Assembly (NCBI GenBank): GCA_001931875.2 | Contig: MSJH02000543.1 | Coordinates: 1 to 28,117, forward strand | Direction: 5' to 3' | Source: Byssochlamys sp. IMV 00236 | Taxonomy: Eukaryota > Ascomycota > Eurotiomycetes > Eurotiales > Thermoascaceae | DNA length: 28,117 bases | In this document: piece after piece, positions 1 to 9,641 of the stretch | Layout of the letters: each line of letters begins with the position of its first letter | Numbering within the stretch: the stretch's first letter is position 1 | The notes under the pieces: generated by a model | What the model saw: only the letters and a program-made list of their open reading frames with translations | Told to the model about the DNA's origin: nothing | Database searches by the model: none | Program-made: the position numbers and the translations under genes

Positions 1-795
1 AAAAAAAAAAAAAAAAAAAAAAAAAAATGATAAAGGGGAGTCCACAAGAAGTAAAAGAACTGTTTAGCATTTCAGCTATTTACATTAATGTTAAATACTT
101 GCATTAAAAAGAGGAGAGTTTATAAGATAGTAAATTTAAAGAAATTATTAATACCTTACCAAAAGTGTACCATGGGTAGGATCAGCGATAACTGCAAAGA
201 GGAAAACGAGAGAGAGAGCAAGTGAGAGAATGGATCTATAATACTACATATTAGTTTCTTGCAAGAGTAAAGAATATAACATACCTTAGGGTTAACTGGG
301 GATTAGCTGATCTTACTTTTTGATCCAAAGAAGAAAATCAAGTCAAGATTAGACCATTAAGTGTCTAACAACTTTTCATTTTGTTATAAAGCATTGACAA
401 CATTTATCTTAAAAACATCAAGCTCATTTTATGTATCATTATGCGTTGTCAAGTTGGAAACAATAAAGTAACGACTGGGTAATCAAGATCATTAGAGTTA
501 TTCATCTTTTATTGTGCCAATAATTTCTAAATAAAGCGTATATATTTTACAACTAACATTCCAATAACAAATAAAAGCAACCATTGAGCATATTCTATTG
601 AAAACAATCTTTTTACTGCTCTTTATAAACTATTTCATTCTCCTTTGATACAGATGTGTGCAACATTGATCTGTGGCACACCCCTTCCCACACAAAAACA
701 TTTGTTTGTAATATATTTCTATATTTTTCTTTTTACCCCACCCCATTTTTTCCTTTTTCTCTCTATTTCTTCTTATTATTATTTAAACAGCAAAT
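1..795. other. Left-end intergenic DNA and promoter side of the acyltransferase gene
   Basis: The first 27 bases are all A. The stretch is A/T-rich with no long reading frame on either strand. A TATA-like element (tttataaact) lies near 621, and a C/T-rich tract with CCCCACCCC occupies about 685-775, just before the ATG at 796; both would suit the downstream gene. On the - strand a pyrimidine tract ending in CAG and a gtaagg donor bracket a 32-nt stretch (160-191) that could be an exon of a gene cut off at the left edge, but no exon could be joined to it. Nothing else is recognised. Confidence 0.5.
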
Positions 796-3700
796 ATGGC
801 TGAAAGAGCAGAAAAACAGTTGGAGAAGTTGATGAACGAGTTTGAAAAGAAGGAATATGCAGTCAAAGACGATGCTACGACTGTCACGATTCACGTTGAG
901 CGAGATCCAGATCAGTATCGTAATGTCGTGTAAGTGAGATGAATGACCTCGGAGGCAATGACTCTTACATATTTTATTTTTCTTTTCTTCAGTGAAAACG
1001 AGCCTCGCCGTATACGAGAAGATCCATTCGCATTTTTATTTAATGTGGGACTCTATTATCGAGGAGCAGTAAAGTGTGAATCATTTCATCTGTGGTAAAC
1101 ATTAACTCCTTTTTTTTTTCAAGGGCTGGCGTGGATATAAAGATTATATTGGCCCCAAGATACTTTACCCAGGTTTCTCAAAGGAAATGAAAGCCTTGGT
1201 GTTTAACAGTCCAAAAGGTTTGGATGATAAGCTTTCTAGACTAGGACGTTGTTAATCTTTTAATTTATGCAGTTCAACAAGTGATTGACCGATTGGCAGA
1301 CCGCCAAACAACCATCATGACCGAACAAAAGGAATGGACAGCTGCGAGAGTCAAGAAGCAGAAAAGGGCATTTAGAAAGGAATTGGAAGTGGTGGCCAAT
1401 GCTATTATCGAAAAGGCACTTTGTACCCTCGACAGCATGAGGACATTGAGATTCTTTGCCTTTGTCGTCAACACGATCCTTGTTCGACTTTATCATCAGG
1501 GGCTTCTTATACGTGAAAGTGAATGGGTTGAAGTAAGTTTACATGTGAGACCTTTTTCTTTTTTTCTCTGATGATTATTCTTCTAGTTGAAACGAGTAGC
1601 ACTAGTGGCACAGGAAAAGAAACAATCACTTATTCTGTTGCCTTGTCATAAATCTCACATTGATTACCTTGTTGTCTCTTATCTCATGTTTCGTCTTGGT
1701 ATTCAGATCCCTCATATCATTGCTGGCGAGAATCTCGATATGCCCGTTCTAGGAAAACTGCTCAAATCGGTAGGAGCCGTCTTCATCCGAAGAGAATGGG
1801 GAAATGATGAGTTGTACAAGACGATACTAGACGAGTATATTGTTACATTGCTTTCCAAAGGAAGTAAGGTCACAAATGATAAGGATGATCAGGCCATTTC
1901 GAGACTCATTCCTTTATGTTAGTGAACCTTGAATGCTTTGTTGAGGGCACTCGATCTCGTTTAGGCAAGTTGCTTCAGCCTAAATTAGGAGTTGTCAAGA
2001 TCATTCTTGACGCGATCATAGACAATCGTGTACCAGATTGTTATATTGTCCCTATCTCGATCGGTTATGACAAGATTATAGAAACTTCTAGTTATGCTAC
2101 AGAGTTGTTAGGCACGCCTAAAGAAAAGGAAAGCCTGTGGCAAGTTCTCACTAGCAGCAGACTATTACAGCTAAAGTGGGGACGTGTAGACGGTAATAAG
2201 AAAAAAAAAAGGAAAGGATAAAGTAAGCTTATGGGGGTTATTTTAGTACGAGTTGGAAAACCATATTCTTTACGTGATTGGGTAGACGATCAACTCAAGA
2301 TGAGAGGGTGAGTGATGATATACATATGACAAAGTAGATAGCTTTTTTCATTAAAAAGCTCCTCTTTTTTTATAGTCCAATGGATCTATCGGATAATGTA
2401 CAAAAATCCATTCTGATGAAATCACTTGGCTACAGGTAAGTCATCCATTTTCAAAAATGAATGATTTCTTTCTGATGTATGTTAATAGGGTGCTTGCAGA
2501 CATCGTAAGTTTAAAAAAGCTATCTTTAAGTAAGGGATACTAGTCTAACTTCTTGTTTCTTTTTCATGTGATAGAATACCATTTCTGTTGTCATGCCGTC
2601 TGCGCTTGTTGGCACGGTCATCTTGACACTACGTGGCAGGGGTGTGGGTCGAAGCGAGTTAATTCGAAGAGTCGATTGGCTAAGACAGATTATTAAAGAT
2701 AAAGGAGGCAATGTGTCTGAATTCTATGGTATGTCAACAGGTTCAATTGTTGATAGGTAAAGAAAAAATAACTTTTTGGGTGGGAATATAATTAATGCAG
2801 CTCTTATAGAACTATCCAGATTCATAAAGAATTGATCGGTGAAAGAAAAGGAAAAGATATTGTGGAACCCACCTTCTATCCTATTTCGCCCTTTGAGCTA
2901 TCTTACTATCGTAACCAAGTGATTCACTTGTTTGTAGAAGAAGCTATTGTATGTGCAGCTCTCTACACTGTCATCAAAAAGGGAGGCGGAAAGCCACTCC
3001 AACGAATGCAGTATCCTGATTTACTCAACGAGATATCTTTCCTTTCGAGTCTTTTAAAACTCGACATGATTTATAAGCCTGGTGGAGTAGAAAGCAATAC
3101 CAAGCGTACGATCCAATGGTTGATAGATAATAATGTGATTGAGATGGATAAAGAGGGATGGGTAGGATTGAACGACTTGGAACGACAGTGTGGCCGAGAA
3201 AACTATGGTAAACACGTGTTTATAGCAACAACTTGCACATACATTCGCATGAACTTTAACTCTAATGCTTCCTTTGTAATAGACTTTTTGTGCTTTATGA
3301 TTTGGCCTTTTATTGAATCATATTGGTTAGCAGCCGTCAGCTTGTATACATTAACACCACCACAGAGCGTGGCAGGTCCCATCTGGGTAGATTCAAAGCT
3401 ATTTGCGGCACGTACACAAGCGATGGGAAAAACCTTATATTATCAAGGAGATTTAAGTTACCTTGAAGCCGTCAACAAGGAAACATTAAATAGTGCGTTT
3501 ACACGCTATGAGCAGATGCATATCTTATTAAAGAGACGACATCAGCAACCCAAGCCTTGGTCCGAAGTTGCTATTAGCTCTGATTATGTTCCTTCACGTC
3601 AAAATGGGGTCTTGGTGCCTAGAGGACATCTTTGGGAATTGGTAGAAAGGATTGGTACATTTAGAAGAGAAGGAAAGAATCGAAGAGATAATGCAACAGG

Positions 3701-3854
3701 TAAAACACACACACACACACATAAAGCTTGTTTGTTTACTCTGGTAATATTAGTGAGTTCTCGTGTACTGAGGATCGCAGATATACTTGCCGAAGACAAT
3801 GCTATTCCGACTGCAAACCAAAAGGCATTGGCTAAACGAGATGCTAAATTATAA
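796..3854 (+). CDS. GNPAT: Dihydroxyacetone-phosphate / glycerol-3-phosphate O-acyltransferase (GNPAT/PlsB family), probably peroxisomal
   Basis: Thirteen exons deduced: 796-929, 993-1068, 1124-1217, 1273-1532, 1587-1863, 1923-2192, 2247-2307, 2376-2435, 2489-2504, 2575-2756, 2801-3207, 3283-3699, 3754-3854. They join to 2355 nt, 784 residues, all phases agreeing. All four acyltransferase blocks of the PlsB/GPAM/GNPAT family are visible: HKSHID (HX4D, residues 209-214), GAVFIRR, FVEGTRSR (286-293) and IVPISIGYDK (322-331). The region after block III, with YATELLGTPKEKES, reads more like animal GNPAT than mitochondrial GPAM. The protein ends in AKL, a peroxisomal PTS1 tripeptide that animal GNPAT, as I recall, also carries. 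Known role: acyl-CoA plus DHAP (or glycerol-3-phosphate) gives the 1-acyl product, the first step of ether-lipid or glycerolipid synthesis. Substrate choice and peroxisomal location are inferred. A 16-nt exon (2489-2504) and two stop-free introns of length 3n near the 3' end are unusual. Confidence 0.9.
2489..2504 (+). other. 16-nt micro-exon of the acyltransferase gene
   Basis: Bases between a TAG acceptor (2487-2488) and a gtaagt donor (2505) complete an Arg codon and encode V-L-A-D-I. This joins the upstream exon (…SLGY) to the downstream exon (NTISVVMPSALVG) in phase. Without it the flanking exons would be out of frame. Confidence 0.75.
3208..3282 (+). other. Stop-free 75-nt intron (3n) in the acyltransferase gene
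   Basis: Bounded by gtaaac and TAATAG. It is 25 codons long with no in-frame stop, so retention would insert 25 residues without a frameshift. It is called an intron from its splice signals and because removal joins …ENY to DFLCF smoothly in a family-like context. Confidence 0.7.
3700..3753 (+). other. Stop-free 54-nt intron (3n) containing an AC repeat
   Basis: Starts gtaaaa, holds an (AC)n run at about 3704-3720 and ends in ATTAG. It is 18 codons long with no in-frame stop. Removal gives NATVSSRVLRIAD across the junction. Retention would add 18 residues but keep the C-terminal AKL. Confidence 0.7.
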
Positions 3855-4203
3855 AAAAAAAAAAGCATTGACTGAAAAAGGAAAGTTTTATTGAATATCT
3901 TTTTCTTTTTTTATATAAAACATAGAGGCTTAAAGAAGAAAAAGAAAAAGAGATGTAAGGAGAGTAATTAATGCTTTGATCGATCAACCAATTGTAAATA
4001 AAAAAAAAAGAGAGCCATTAAAATGCAGGAACTTGCAATATTCTCTTTATCAATGTCTACCTTTTTTTATGTCCCAGGAGAAAAAGCAAAGGAAAAAAAA
4101 AAAAATAGAACAATAAAAGAAAAAAGGATTGTAATATAAAGGCATGGTTTTTTCTTTTTCTTTCTTCTTGTTTTTTCCCTTTAAATTTTGTAAATAAAAA
4201 CAA
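3855..4203. promoter_or_regulatory. 3' flank of the acyltransferase gene and promoter of the next gene
   Basis: A/T-rich, with many A-runs and no coding potential. AATAAA-like signals appear at about 3995 and 4110. A TATA-like atataaa at 4134-4140 sits about 64 bp before the ATG at 4204 and is followed by a C/T-rich tract (about 4147-4188), the arrangement expected of a fungal core promoter. This is inferred from spacing only. Confidence 0.4.
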
Positions 4204-5769
4204 ATGAGCTATAGTGACATTTTCCTTATTCAATCACCTAAATCACCCAGCGAAAACACATGGTACTACGCACCTGAACAACTAAAGAACAGACAATGCG
4301 AATTTATAGAACGACCATCACCCATAGACACTGTCTATAACTCACCGACAGCTGAGGTTGACTATATGGACCTTATCGAAAATAGGATTGTCATTGAATT
4401 TTCAACTTTTTCAGAACTAAAGCTGGCACTCATAGATTCTGAAGATACAAATACATCAAATATAGTTAAACAAACAGAAGAAGAAGAGATGAGGATTCAG
4501 AATACAAGCACAACCATACCTTCATCCGTTCGAACAGACGTCGAAAGTTCACACCTACTCGACGTTCTCATGGATCAAGCCATTCAGCATTGGTGTTGTA
4601 TTGGCTTTAAAATAGCGCCGATCAAGCTTGAGATGATCGAGAACTGGCGACAAGCACCATGGCCGATCGTATACTGTGTAGCCTCGATCAGTCTTGTCAG
4701 TTTCTTGAGCAGACAGCACCTTTCTGACTTTAATCGACATGTTGCCATGGCGTTCTATCAGCAGGCAAGAGCGAAAATGGACGATATCCTTGAAGACAGC
4801 ATGAACCCACAGATCATCCAGTCTTATTTCTGTCTAAGTTATACCTCCAACCTCCTACGACTCTATGAACACCAGCGTACCTGGGGCGGACTTGCCTCAA
4901 TATCCTTACAACATCTGGTCAAGACGAACTCAGCACAAATAGACCCAGTTACATTGAGCCTTTGGATCCGTTGGTACTATATTGATGCTTGGCTCTGTCT
5001 CACGGTGGGACGTGATTGCCTGTTACCTGACAGATTACCTTGGTTGGACCTAAAGACGATCGAACAGTTATCTATCAGTCAAGTGGTCCAAGGCGATGAT
5101 AACCAGCAATTTGGATTTGCCTGTATCGGCTATTACATGCGCAAGTACATTCGTGCGATACAGGCAGGCAAGCTCTCCAATACACATCCATACGAACCCT
5201 CAGGATATTATTACCAAATCACAGATAGTCTCACCCGATGGTACAGCCAGCTTCCTACCTACAGCAGCAATAGCCCAGCCTCCCGATTACATCTCCACAT
5301 CTGCTACCACTCGATGCGTCTCGTCGTCCTCTACCACTTTTTACAACAACCACAACAATCTCCGCCCGAGTCGATCCTGATCGACTGCCTGACAACCAAT
5401 CTCGAATTGCTTCAGACACTGGATCATTTGAAGCAAAAGGGGTGTGACCAAAGCACATATCATCACATGTTTCTTGCCATCCATAACACATCGAAACGCA
5501 TTTTCCAATACAAGCAACTGCATGCATTAAGATCGTTTGCGGAAGAACAATTAAAGATCAACCTGGCGTTACTCAAGGGCACACAAGCTTATACTCATGA
5601 CGCTTTCAAGATGAAACTTTATGCAGAAATGATTCAAAATCAATTTGACAAGATGAACATTTCTATGGAAAAGAAACAAAATGCGATGCCTCAAATACTT
5701 GTCTTTAAGAAAGATGCTTCTATTAGCACTAAAAAAGCTTTAAAAAATAAAAGGATTAAAAATCAATAA
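4204..5769 (+). CDS. Fungal transcription-factor-domain protein (middle homology region), no zinc cluster visible
   Basis: Intronless, 521 residues. Residues about 125-450 are helical and hydrophobic, like the fungal-specific transcription factor domain (Fungal_trans/MHR). The best local signature is LWIRWYYIDAWLCLTVGRDC at about 253-272 followed by LPDRLPW, matching the W-x-Y-x-x-D…GRP/GRD block of that family. The Zn2Cys6 DNA-binding cluster normally found at the N-terminus is absent: residues 1-125 hold acidic and Ser/Thr-rich sequence without the six-cysteine pattern. The 350 bp upstream show no exon that could encode it. The C-terminus is lysine-rich (KKALKNKRIKNQ), possibly nuclear localisation. 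The protein might act as a cofactor, or the gene could have lost its DNA-binding exon. It is convergent with the PX-PB1 gene, stop codons about 150 bp apart. Confidence 0.7.
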   Translation: MSYSDIFLIQSPKSPSENTWYYAPEQLKNRQCEFIERPSPIDTVYNSPTAEVDYMDLIENRIVIEFSTFSELKLALIDSEDTNTSNIVKQTEEEEMRIQNTSTTIPSSVRTDVESSHLLDVLMDQAIQHWCCIGFKIAPIKLEMIENWRQAPWPIVYCVASISLVSFLSRQHLSDFNRHVAMAFYQQARAKMDDILEDSMNPQIIQSYFCLSYTSNLLRLYEHQRTWGGLASISLQHLVKTNSAQIDPVTLSLWIRWYYIDAWLCLTVGRDCLLPDRLPWLDLKTIEQLSISQVVQGDDNQQFGFACIGYYMRKYIRAIQAGKLSNTHPYEPSGYYYQITDSLTRWYSQLPTYSSNSPASRLHLHICYHSMRLVVLYHFLQQPQQSPPESILIDCLTTNLELLQTLDHLKQKGCDQSTYHHMFLAIHNTSKRIFQYKQLHALRSFAEEQLKINLALLKGTQAYTHDAFKMKLYAEMIQNQFDKMNISMEKKQNAMPQILVFKKDASISTKKALKNKRIKNQ

Positions 5770-5919
5770 CTGAAAAAAAAAAAGAAAGGGCATTGGAATG
5801 TATTAGTGAGTGAACCTCTGACTCTGTGTGTGTGTGATATTTTATTATTTAAGGGGGGGAGGTAAGAGGAGAGGGGGGTAAATGGTATACATAATCTACA
5901 TATGAACAAAATAATAATA

Positions 5920-6783
5920 CTACATGATGCAACGAAGTGTGATTTTTTCCAAATGACTCCATTTTGTTTTCATTAAAGATATCAAATCTTTTTCTTTAGC
6001 AATCACTGTGGCTGCTAGCAAATCCATAGAGGTTGAACTGAATGAACTTGCACTGCTAATGGTTGTGTCATAAAATAAAAGGAGAATATCATCTTGAACG
6101 GCCTTGGATCCCACTGAATCAGAGAATTTTTGAAGAATTCGTGAGCGTAATTCGTTGAGAGCAATGGAACGAAGCACTTGAATCACAATGATATTGTCCA
6201 TATCGTATATCACCTTGATCTTGATTGTGTCCTTTATGAGCAAACAGGCAGCTGACTGACTCTTTCGCATACCTGATCTCTTCACTTGAGGTAAGAGAGT
6301 AGAGCAAGAAGGTTCTGGACGAGGACTGGAATGATTTGAACGAGATAAGAAGGAAGTAGAACGTAATCTTTTCCAGCGACTACTAAAGGTATTTTCATTA
6401 TGGCTCTCCTCCTGAGGTTGTTGGAAATAAAAGAATTCTCGAACTATGACTGAGTGAGTGACGATGGGTAGTGTAGTTTTGGAAAAGAGAGCTTCAAGGA
6501 AATGGTTGAGTTCTTCAGCGCGTTGAGCATGAATATATTTATTTTTGACAAGTAAATGTAGCTTATGTTTGATTTTGGGTGGTAGACCGCGAACGTTACT
6601 GAATTGGTCTTGTAACTTTTGAGAGAATTGGATAAAGTCTTCATATCGTTTAGCGATTGTATACTTGTGTCCTTGTTGTGATTCGACATGAACGATAAAT
6701 AATGTCTTTTGGTCAAATTTTTCAAATGAAATGACGGTTGCGTTTTTGATAATCAGTGAATATGAACTGATAGCAGTGGGCAT
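5920..6783 (-). CDS. PX-PB1 domain adaptor protein (Bem1/p40phox-like, no SH3)
   Basis: Single exon, 287 residues. The ATG at 6783 is preferred because the open frame upstream of it runs into the CA/GT microsatellite. A PX domain spans about residues 8-118, with the phosphoinositide-contacting KRYEDF (45-50), the LPPK loop (67-70) and AQRAEELNHF (86-95). A Ser/Arg-rich linker follows (130-180). A PB1 domain spans about 184-287; IKIKVIY (187-193) carries a first-strand lysine as in type II PB1 domains. In yeast, Bem1 joins SH3, PX and PB1 domains to hold Cdc24 at polarity sites; in animals p40phox has PX-SH3-PB1. Here no SH3 domain is seen. The likely role is a membrane-recruited adaptor for a PB1 partner such as Cdc24; this is inferred. 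The gene is divergent from DCTN4, with 610 bp between the two ATGs. Confidence 0.8.
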   Translation of the reverse strand: MPTAISSYSLIIKNATVISFEKFDQKTLFIVHVESQQGHKYTIAKRYEDFIQFSQKLQDQFSNVRGLPPKIKHKLHLLVKNKYIHAQRAEELNHFLEALFSKTTLPIVTHSVIVREFFYFQQPQEESHNENTFSSRWKRLRSTSFLSRSNHSSPRPEPSCSTLLPQVKRSGMRKSQSAACLLIKDTIKIKVIYDMDNIIVIQVLRSIALNELRSRILQKFSDSVGSKAVQDDILLLFYDTTISSASSFSSTSMDLLAATVIAKEKDLISLMKTKWSHLEKITLRCIM

Positions 6784-7393
6784 TATAAGAAATATGGATA
6801 TTATGAAAAAGAGGGAAACAAAGGGATTTAATTTATAGTTTGTATGTGTGTTTGTTTTTAGGGAGTTCTTTCCCAATAATGAAAAATCAAAACTGCCCTC
6901 ATTGTTATGCGTTTCCCTCGCAAACTCACACACACACACACACACATACACACACGCATTATACACGCGTATTTACAACCCCCCACTTTATCTCATATAT
7001 ATTTCTTTGTCTTACTTCCTTTTTGTTCTCCTTTGGTTTTTTTTTTCCCCCCCTTGATCGAGATTCTTTTCTTTGTATCAAAAGAATGAAAATGAAAGGG
7101 CCATTGCTCATATGAACTTTGTTATATAATGAACTGGTATGGCGTGAATCAAGCTCATTACGTTCTAGGCCCAAATAGAGATACTTTATCATTCTTTTCT
7201 CTTTTGTATTTTCTTTATCTGTTTGTTTTTTTTCCTAAAAATGGTGAATGTCCGTTATTTTTTTATTTCTTTAGGAAAAATAAAGCGATCATTTCTACTG
7301 GCGTGCTTGTTTGTGTGTGTGTGTGCCTGAAATGAAACTCAGTGTCTTTTTCCCTTTTTTTTTTATTACATTATTATTACTTTTTCCCTTGAA
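6784..7393. promoter_or_regulatory. Divergent intergenic region between the PX-PB1 and DCTN4 genes
   Basis: Holds a CA microsatellite (about 6925-6955), pyrimidine-rich tracts and poly-T/poly-C runs (about 7030-7055 and 7350-7370), and a short TG repeat (about 7311-7324). No ORF here looks real; those overlapping the repeats encode T-H or C-V runs. It must contain both 5' regions, but no individual site can be assigned. Confidence 0.4.
6925..6955. repeat. CA microsatellite
   Basis: An (AC)n run interrupted once by a T (…cacatacacac…). It lies about 145 bp upstream of the PX-PB1 start on the opposite strand. Confidence 0.9.
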
Positions 7394-9210
7394 ATGATCC
7401 CCTTTGTAGATTATTACTGCTCTTGTTCAACCAAGGATAATTTGGAGGGAAACAGTGACGAAAGTACAGAATCTGTCACTGGCTTACATTTGCTTTCAAA
7501 AAAGGCCAAAAACTATCTTTATCCACTCTCTCGTTTATATTTTTGTGAAGATTGTCATCAGATTCGTTGTCCTTCTTGTGTACAAGACGAAATAGTATCT
7601 TATTATTGTCCAAACTGTCTGTTTGAGGTATATTAGGAGAAAGAGAGAGAAAGAAAGAAAGAAAAAAAAGAGGGAGAATAGGCGTTTTTTTAATATTAGA
7701 TTAGGTCCCTACTGCAAGTGTCAAGAGTGAAAAAAACAGGTGTGTGTGTTTAACACTTTGTCTCTTTTAGTTATTAACTCAATCTAGATGTGCTCGTAAT
7801 TGCTTTCAATGTCCTATCTGTCAAAATACTCTTTCTGTTGTTGCATCTCAAGAACCCAACCAGACATCAACAACAGTAACAGCACCAGCAGGTCCTTACT
7901 TTTTGGCTTGTAACGTCTGTAGGTGGACTTCACAAGAAATTAGCATGACATTTGAAAAACCAACTAGTTTAGCGCGTAAGTTATTAAAGATTAACACCAC
8001 GTTTCTTTTAACACATATTTCTAGTACAACTCCAAAAGAACGAAGAGGCTTTACCGGACACTAAAGAGTTTGATCAACTCAAGGAACACTTTGAAAAGCA
8101 TCTCCGAGTGAATTCAGTACCGTCTTTGCCTACCACTTTCTTATCTTTCACGAGTTCATCAGCATTTAGTAAATACATGGGTACTGATTCTTCTGGATCA
8201 GGAGGCAAAATTGACGATATCAATGGATATGAGCCCAGTGTACAAATACCAGATGATGATCTCAAATTGTTGGACTCTATGATTACCTTGAGAAATATAG
8301 ATAAAGGTATAAAGAGAGAGAGAGAGATTCTTTATATACATATGTATTTATATAACAATTTTATAGTATCAACTTTAACACAGAGATCAACTCAACTTCA
8401 TGATCAACCACATGAATTAGGGTAACATAACATTATTCCTTTCTCTCTCTCTCTTTTGGCTCACATACATAAAATAGAAAGATACATCCTCAACGTATTC
8501 ATCTCGCCATCAAACGATCCAAACGATGTCGCACCTGTAGACACATCCTGATTAAACCAGAACAGAAAGCACAGGCAACACGATTTAAGATAAAGTTGGT
8601 TGCTATGAACTATATACCCAACATCACCTTAATACCCAAAAAGAATTGGCCACTGCAAGTCAATGTACCCACTCAAATCTTGCTCAAGTTCACTAATCCC
8701 TTGTATGAAGAAATGCACATCACATTGGCAACACCACTGCTAAAAGAGAATGCCAATGGTAGAGTGACGATCCTGTCTCCTCATTTTACAGTGGGAGCAT
8801 ATAATGAGACGATCGAATACGATGATGAAATGTATCCTCGACGCAATAATAATCACTTGAGTGTAAATAATAATTTCATGAATATCGATGGTGTTTATGA
8901 AAAGAGAAATAACTATACAAGCATCATTATCGAGGTGGTGCCTGAAGAAAAAGGGGAATTTAAGGCAAGTGGATATAGATGATGTCAACCTTACTAACGT
9001 GTTATATAGTTGCCCTTATTAGTGACATATAATTACAAGTCAGATGAGGATCGTATGGACGTATCCTCTGGAGATATTGATGCAGATGATATTATGGACG
9101 ATACAGATGATAATAGCAGTTTGGGTAAAAAGTCTAATATAAGATTAGAAGATGATAAAATCAAGAGCTATTCATTTTGGTGTTTGATTGGCCTTGGATC
9201 AACTGATTAA
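7394..9210 (+). CDS. DCTN4: Dynactin subunit 4 (p62)
   Basis: Seven exons deduced: 7394-7627, 7705-7739, 7788-7975, 8025-8306, 8367-8421, 8478-8964, 9010-9210; total 1482 nt, 493 residues (animal p62 is about 460). The family hallmarks are clear: the cysteine-rich N-terminus with YFCEDCHQIRCPSC (49-62) and YYCPNCLFE (70-78), then RCARNCFQCPICQ (90-102), GPYFLACNVCRWTS, and the later CRTCRHILIKPEQ zinc pair. The end has YSFWCLIGLGS, like other p62 proteins. Known role: pointed-end component of dynactin, which links dynein to cargo along microtubules. The 35-nt exon 2 encodes VPTASVKSEKN, which p62 orthologues have at this point. The last intron (8965-9009) is GC-AG. An acidic stretch lies near the C-terminus (about 430-460). 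Confidence 0.93.
7705..7739 (+). other. 35-nt small exon of DCTN4
   Basis: Flanked by ATTAG and a gtgtgt donor, it encodes VPTASVKSEKN plus two bases of an Arg codon. This restores the conserved p62 sequence between the CLFE and RCARNC blocks when joined to an acceptor at 7786-7787. Confidence 0.85.
8965..9009 (+). other. GC-AG intron in DCTN4
   Basis: The boundary AAG|GCAAGT … TATAG joins …GEFK to LPLLVTY. No GT donor nearby gives an open reading frame. 45 nt. Confidence 0.8.
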
Positions 9211-9641
9211 AAGCAATAAAAAGCCCATTTAATGTTATTTTATCCAAGTAAAAGTTCATAAATTATAACAATGATGTTTATGCCAATCAATGGGACTATG
9301 AATAGACAGCGTTATTACTATTCATGTGATCTTTTTTCTTGAGAAACTTACTTCGCATTAATGTTCTCACTGCAGATATTAAGTTGACTATTTTATATTT
9401 GATAGTTTGACTTTGTTCATTGCCAAATCCTGCTTCTGGTTGTACTGTCCATCCGACTATTTCAACATTAGTTTTTGTGTGCTTTTATTTTTATTCAAAT
9501 ATTACTTCTTGCTAGGAATCTGTCTTCACTTAATACTGCAATCGCGTTTATAAAACATAACAAGACATAAAATAACTGTCCAAGTCCAAGTGTGAGCATC
9601 TTGTAAGAAAAGAGAGAAGAGAAGAGAGAGAGGGGAATTAA
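9211..9641. other. Intergenic DNA between DCTN4 and the SET gene
   Basis: An AATAAA signal follows the DCTN4 stop within about 15 bp. The rest is A/T-rich with no convincing ORF. A GA-rich tract (about 9607-9635) lies directly before the SET-gene ATG. Nothing else is recognised. Confidence 0.45.

Noticed and set aside
2832..3854. A 340-residue ORF as a separate gene
   Set aside because: It is the last three exons of the acyltransferase read through two stop-free introns. The T-H repeat inside comes from the AC microsatellite of the last intron.
6784..6966. Extension of the PX-PB1 protein to an ATG at 6966
   Set aside because: The added 61 residues come mostly from the CA microsatellite and UTR-like DNA; the PX domain begins right after the ATG at 6783.
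6840..7335. Several overlapping + strand ORFs rich in T-H or F/L
   Set aside because: They are translations of microsatellite and poly-T sequence in a divergent promoter region.
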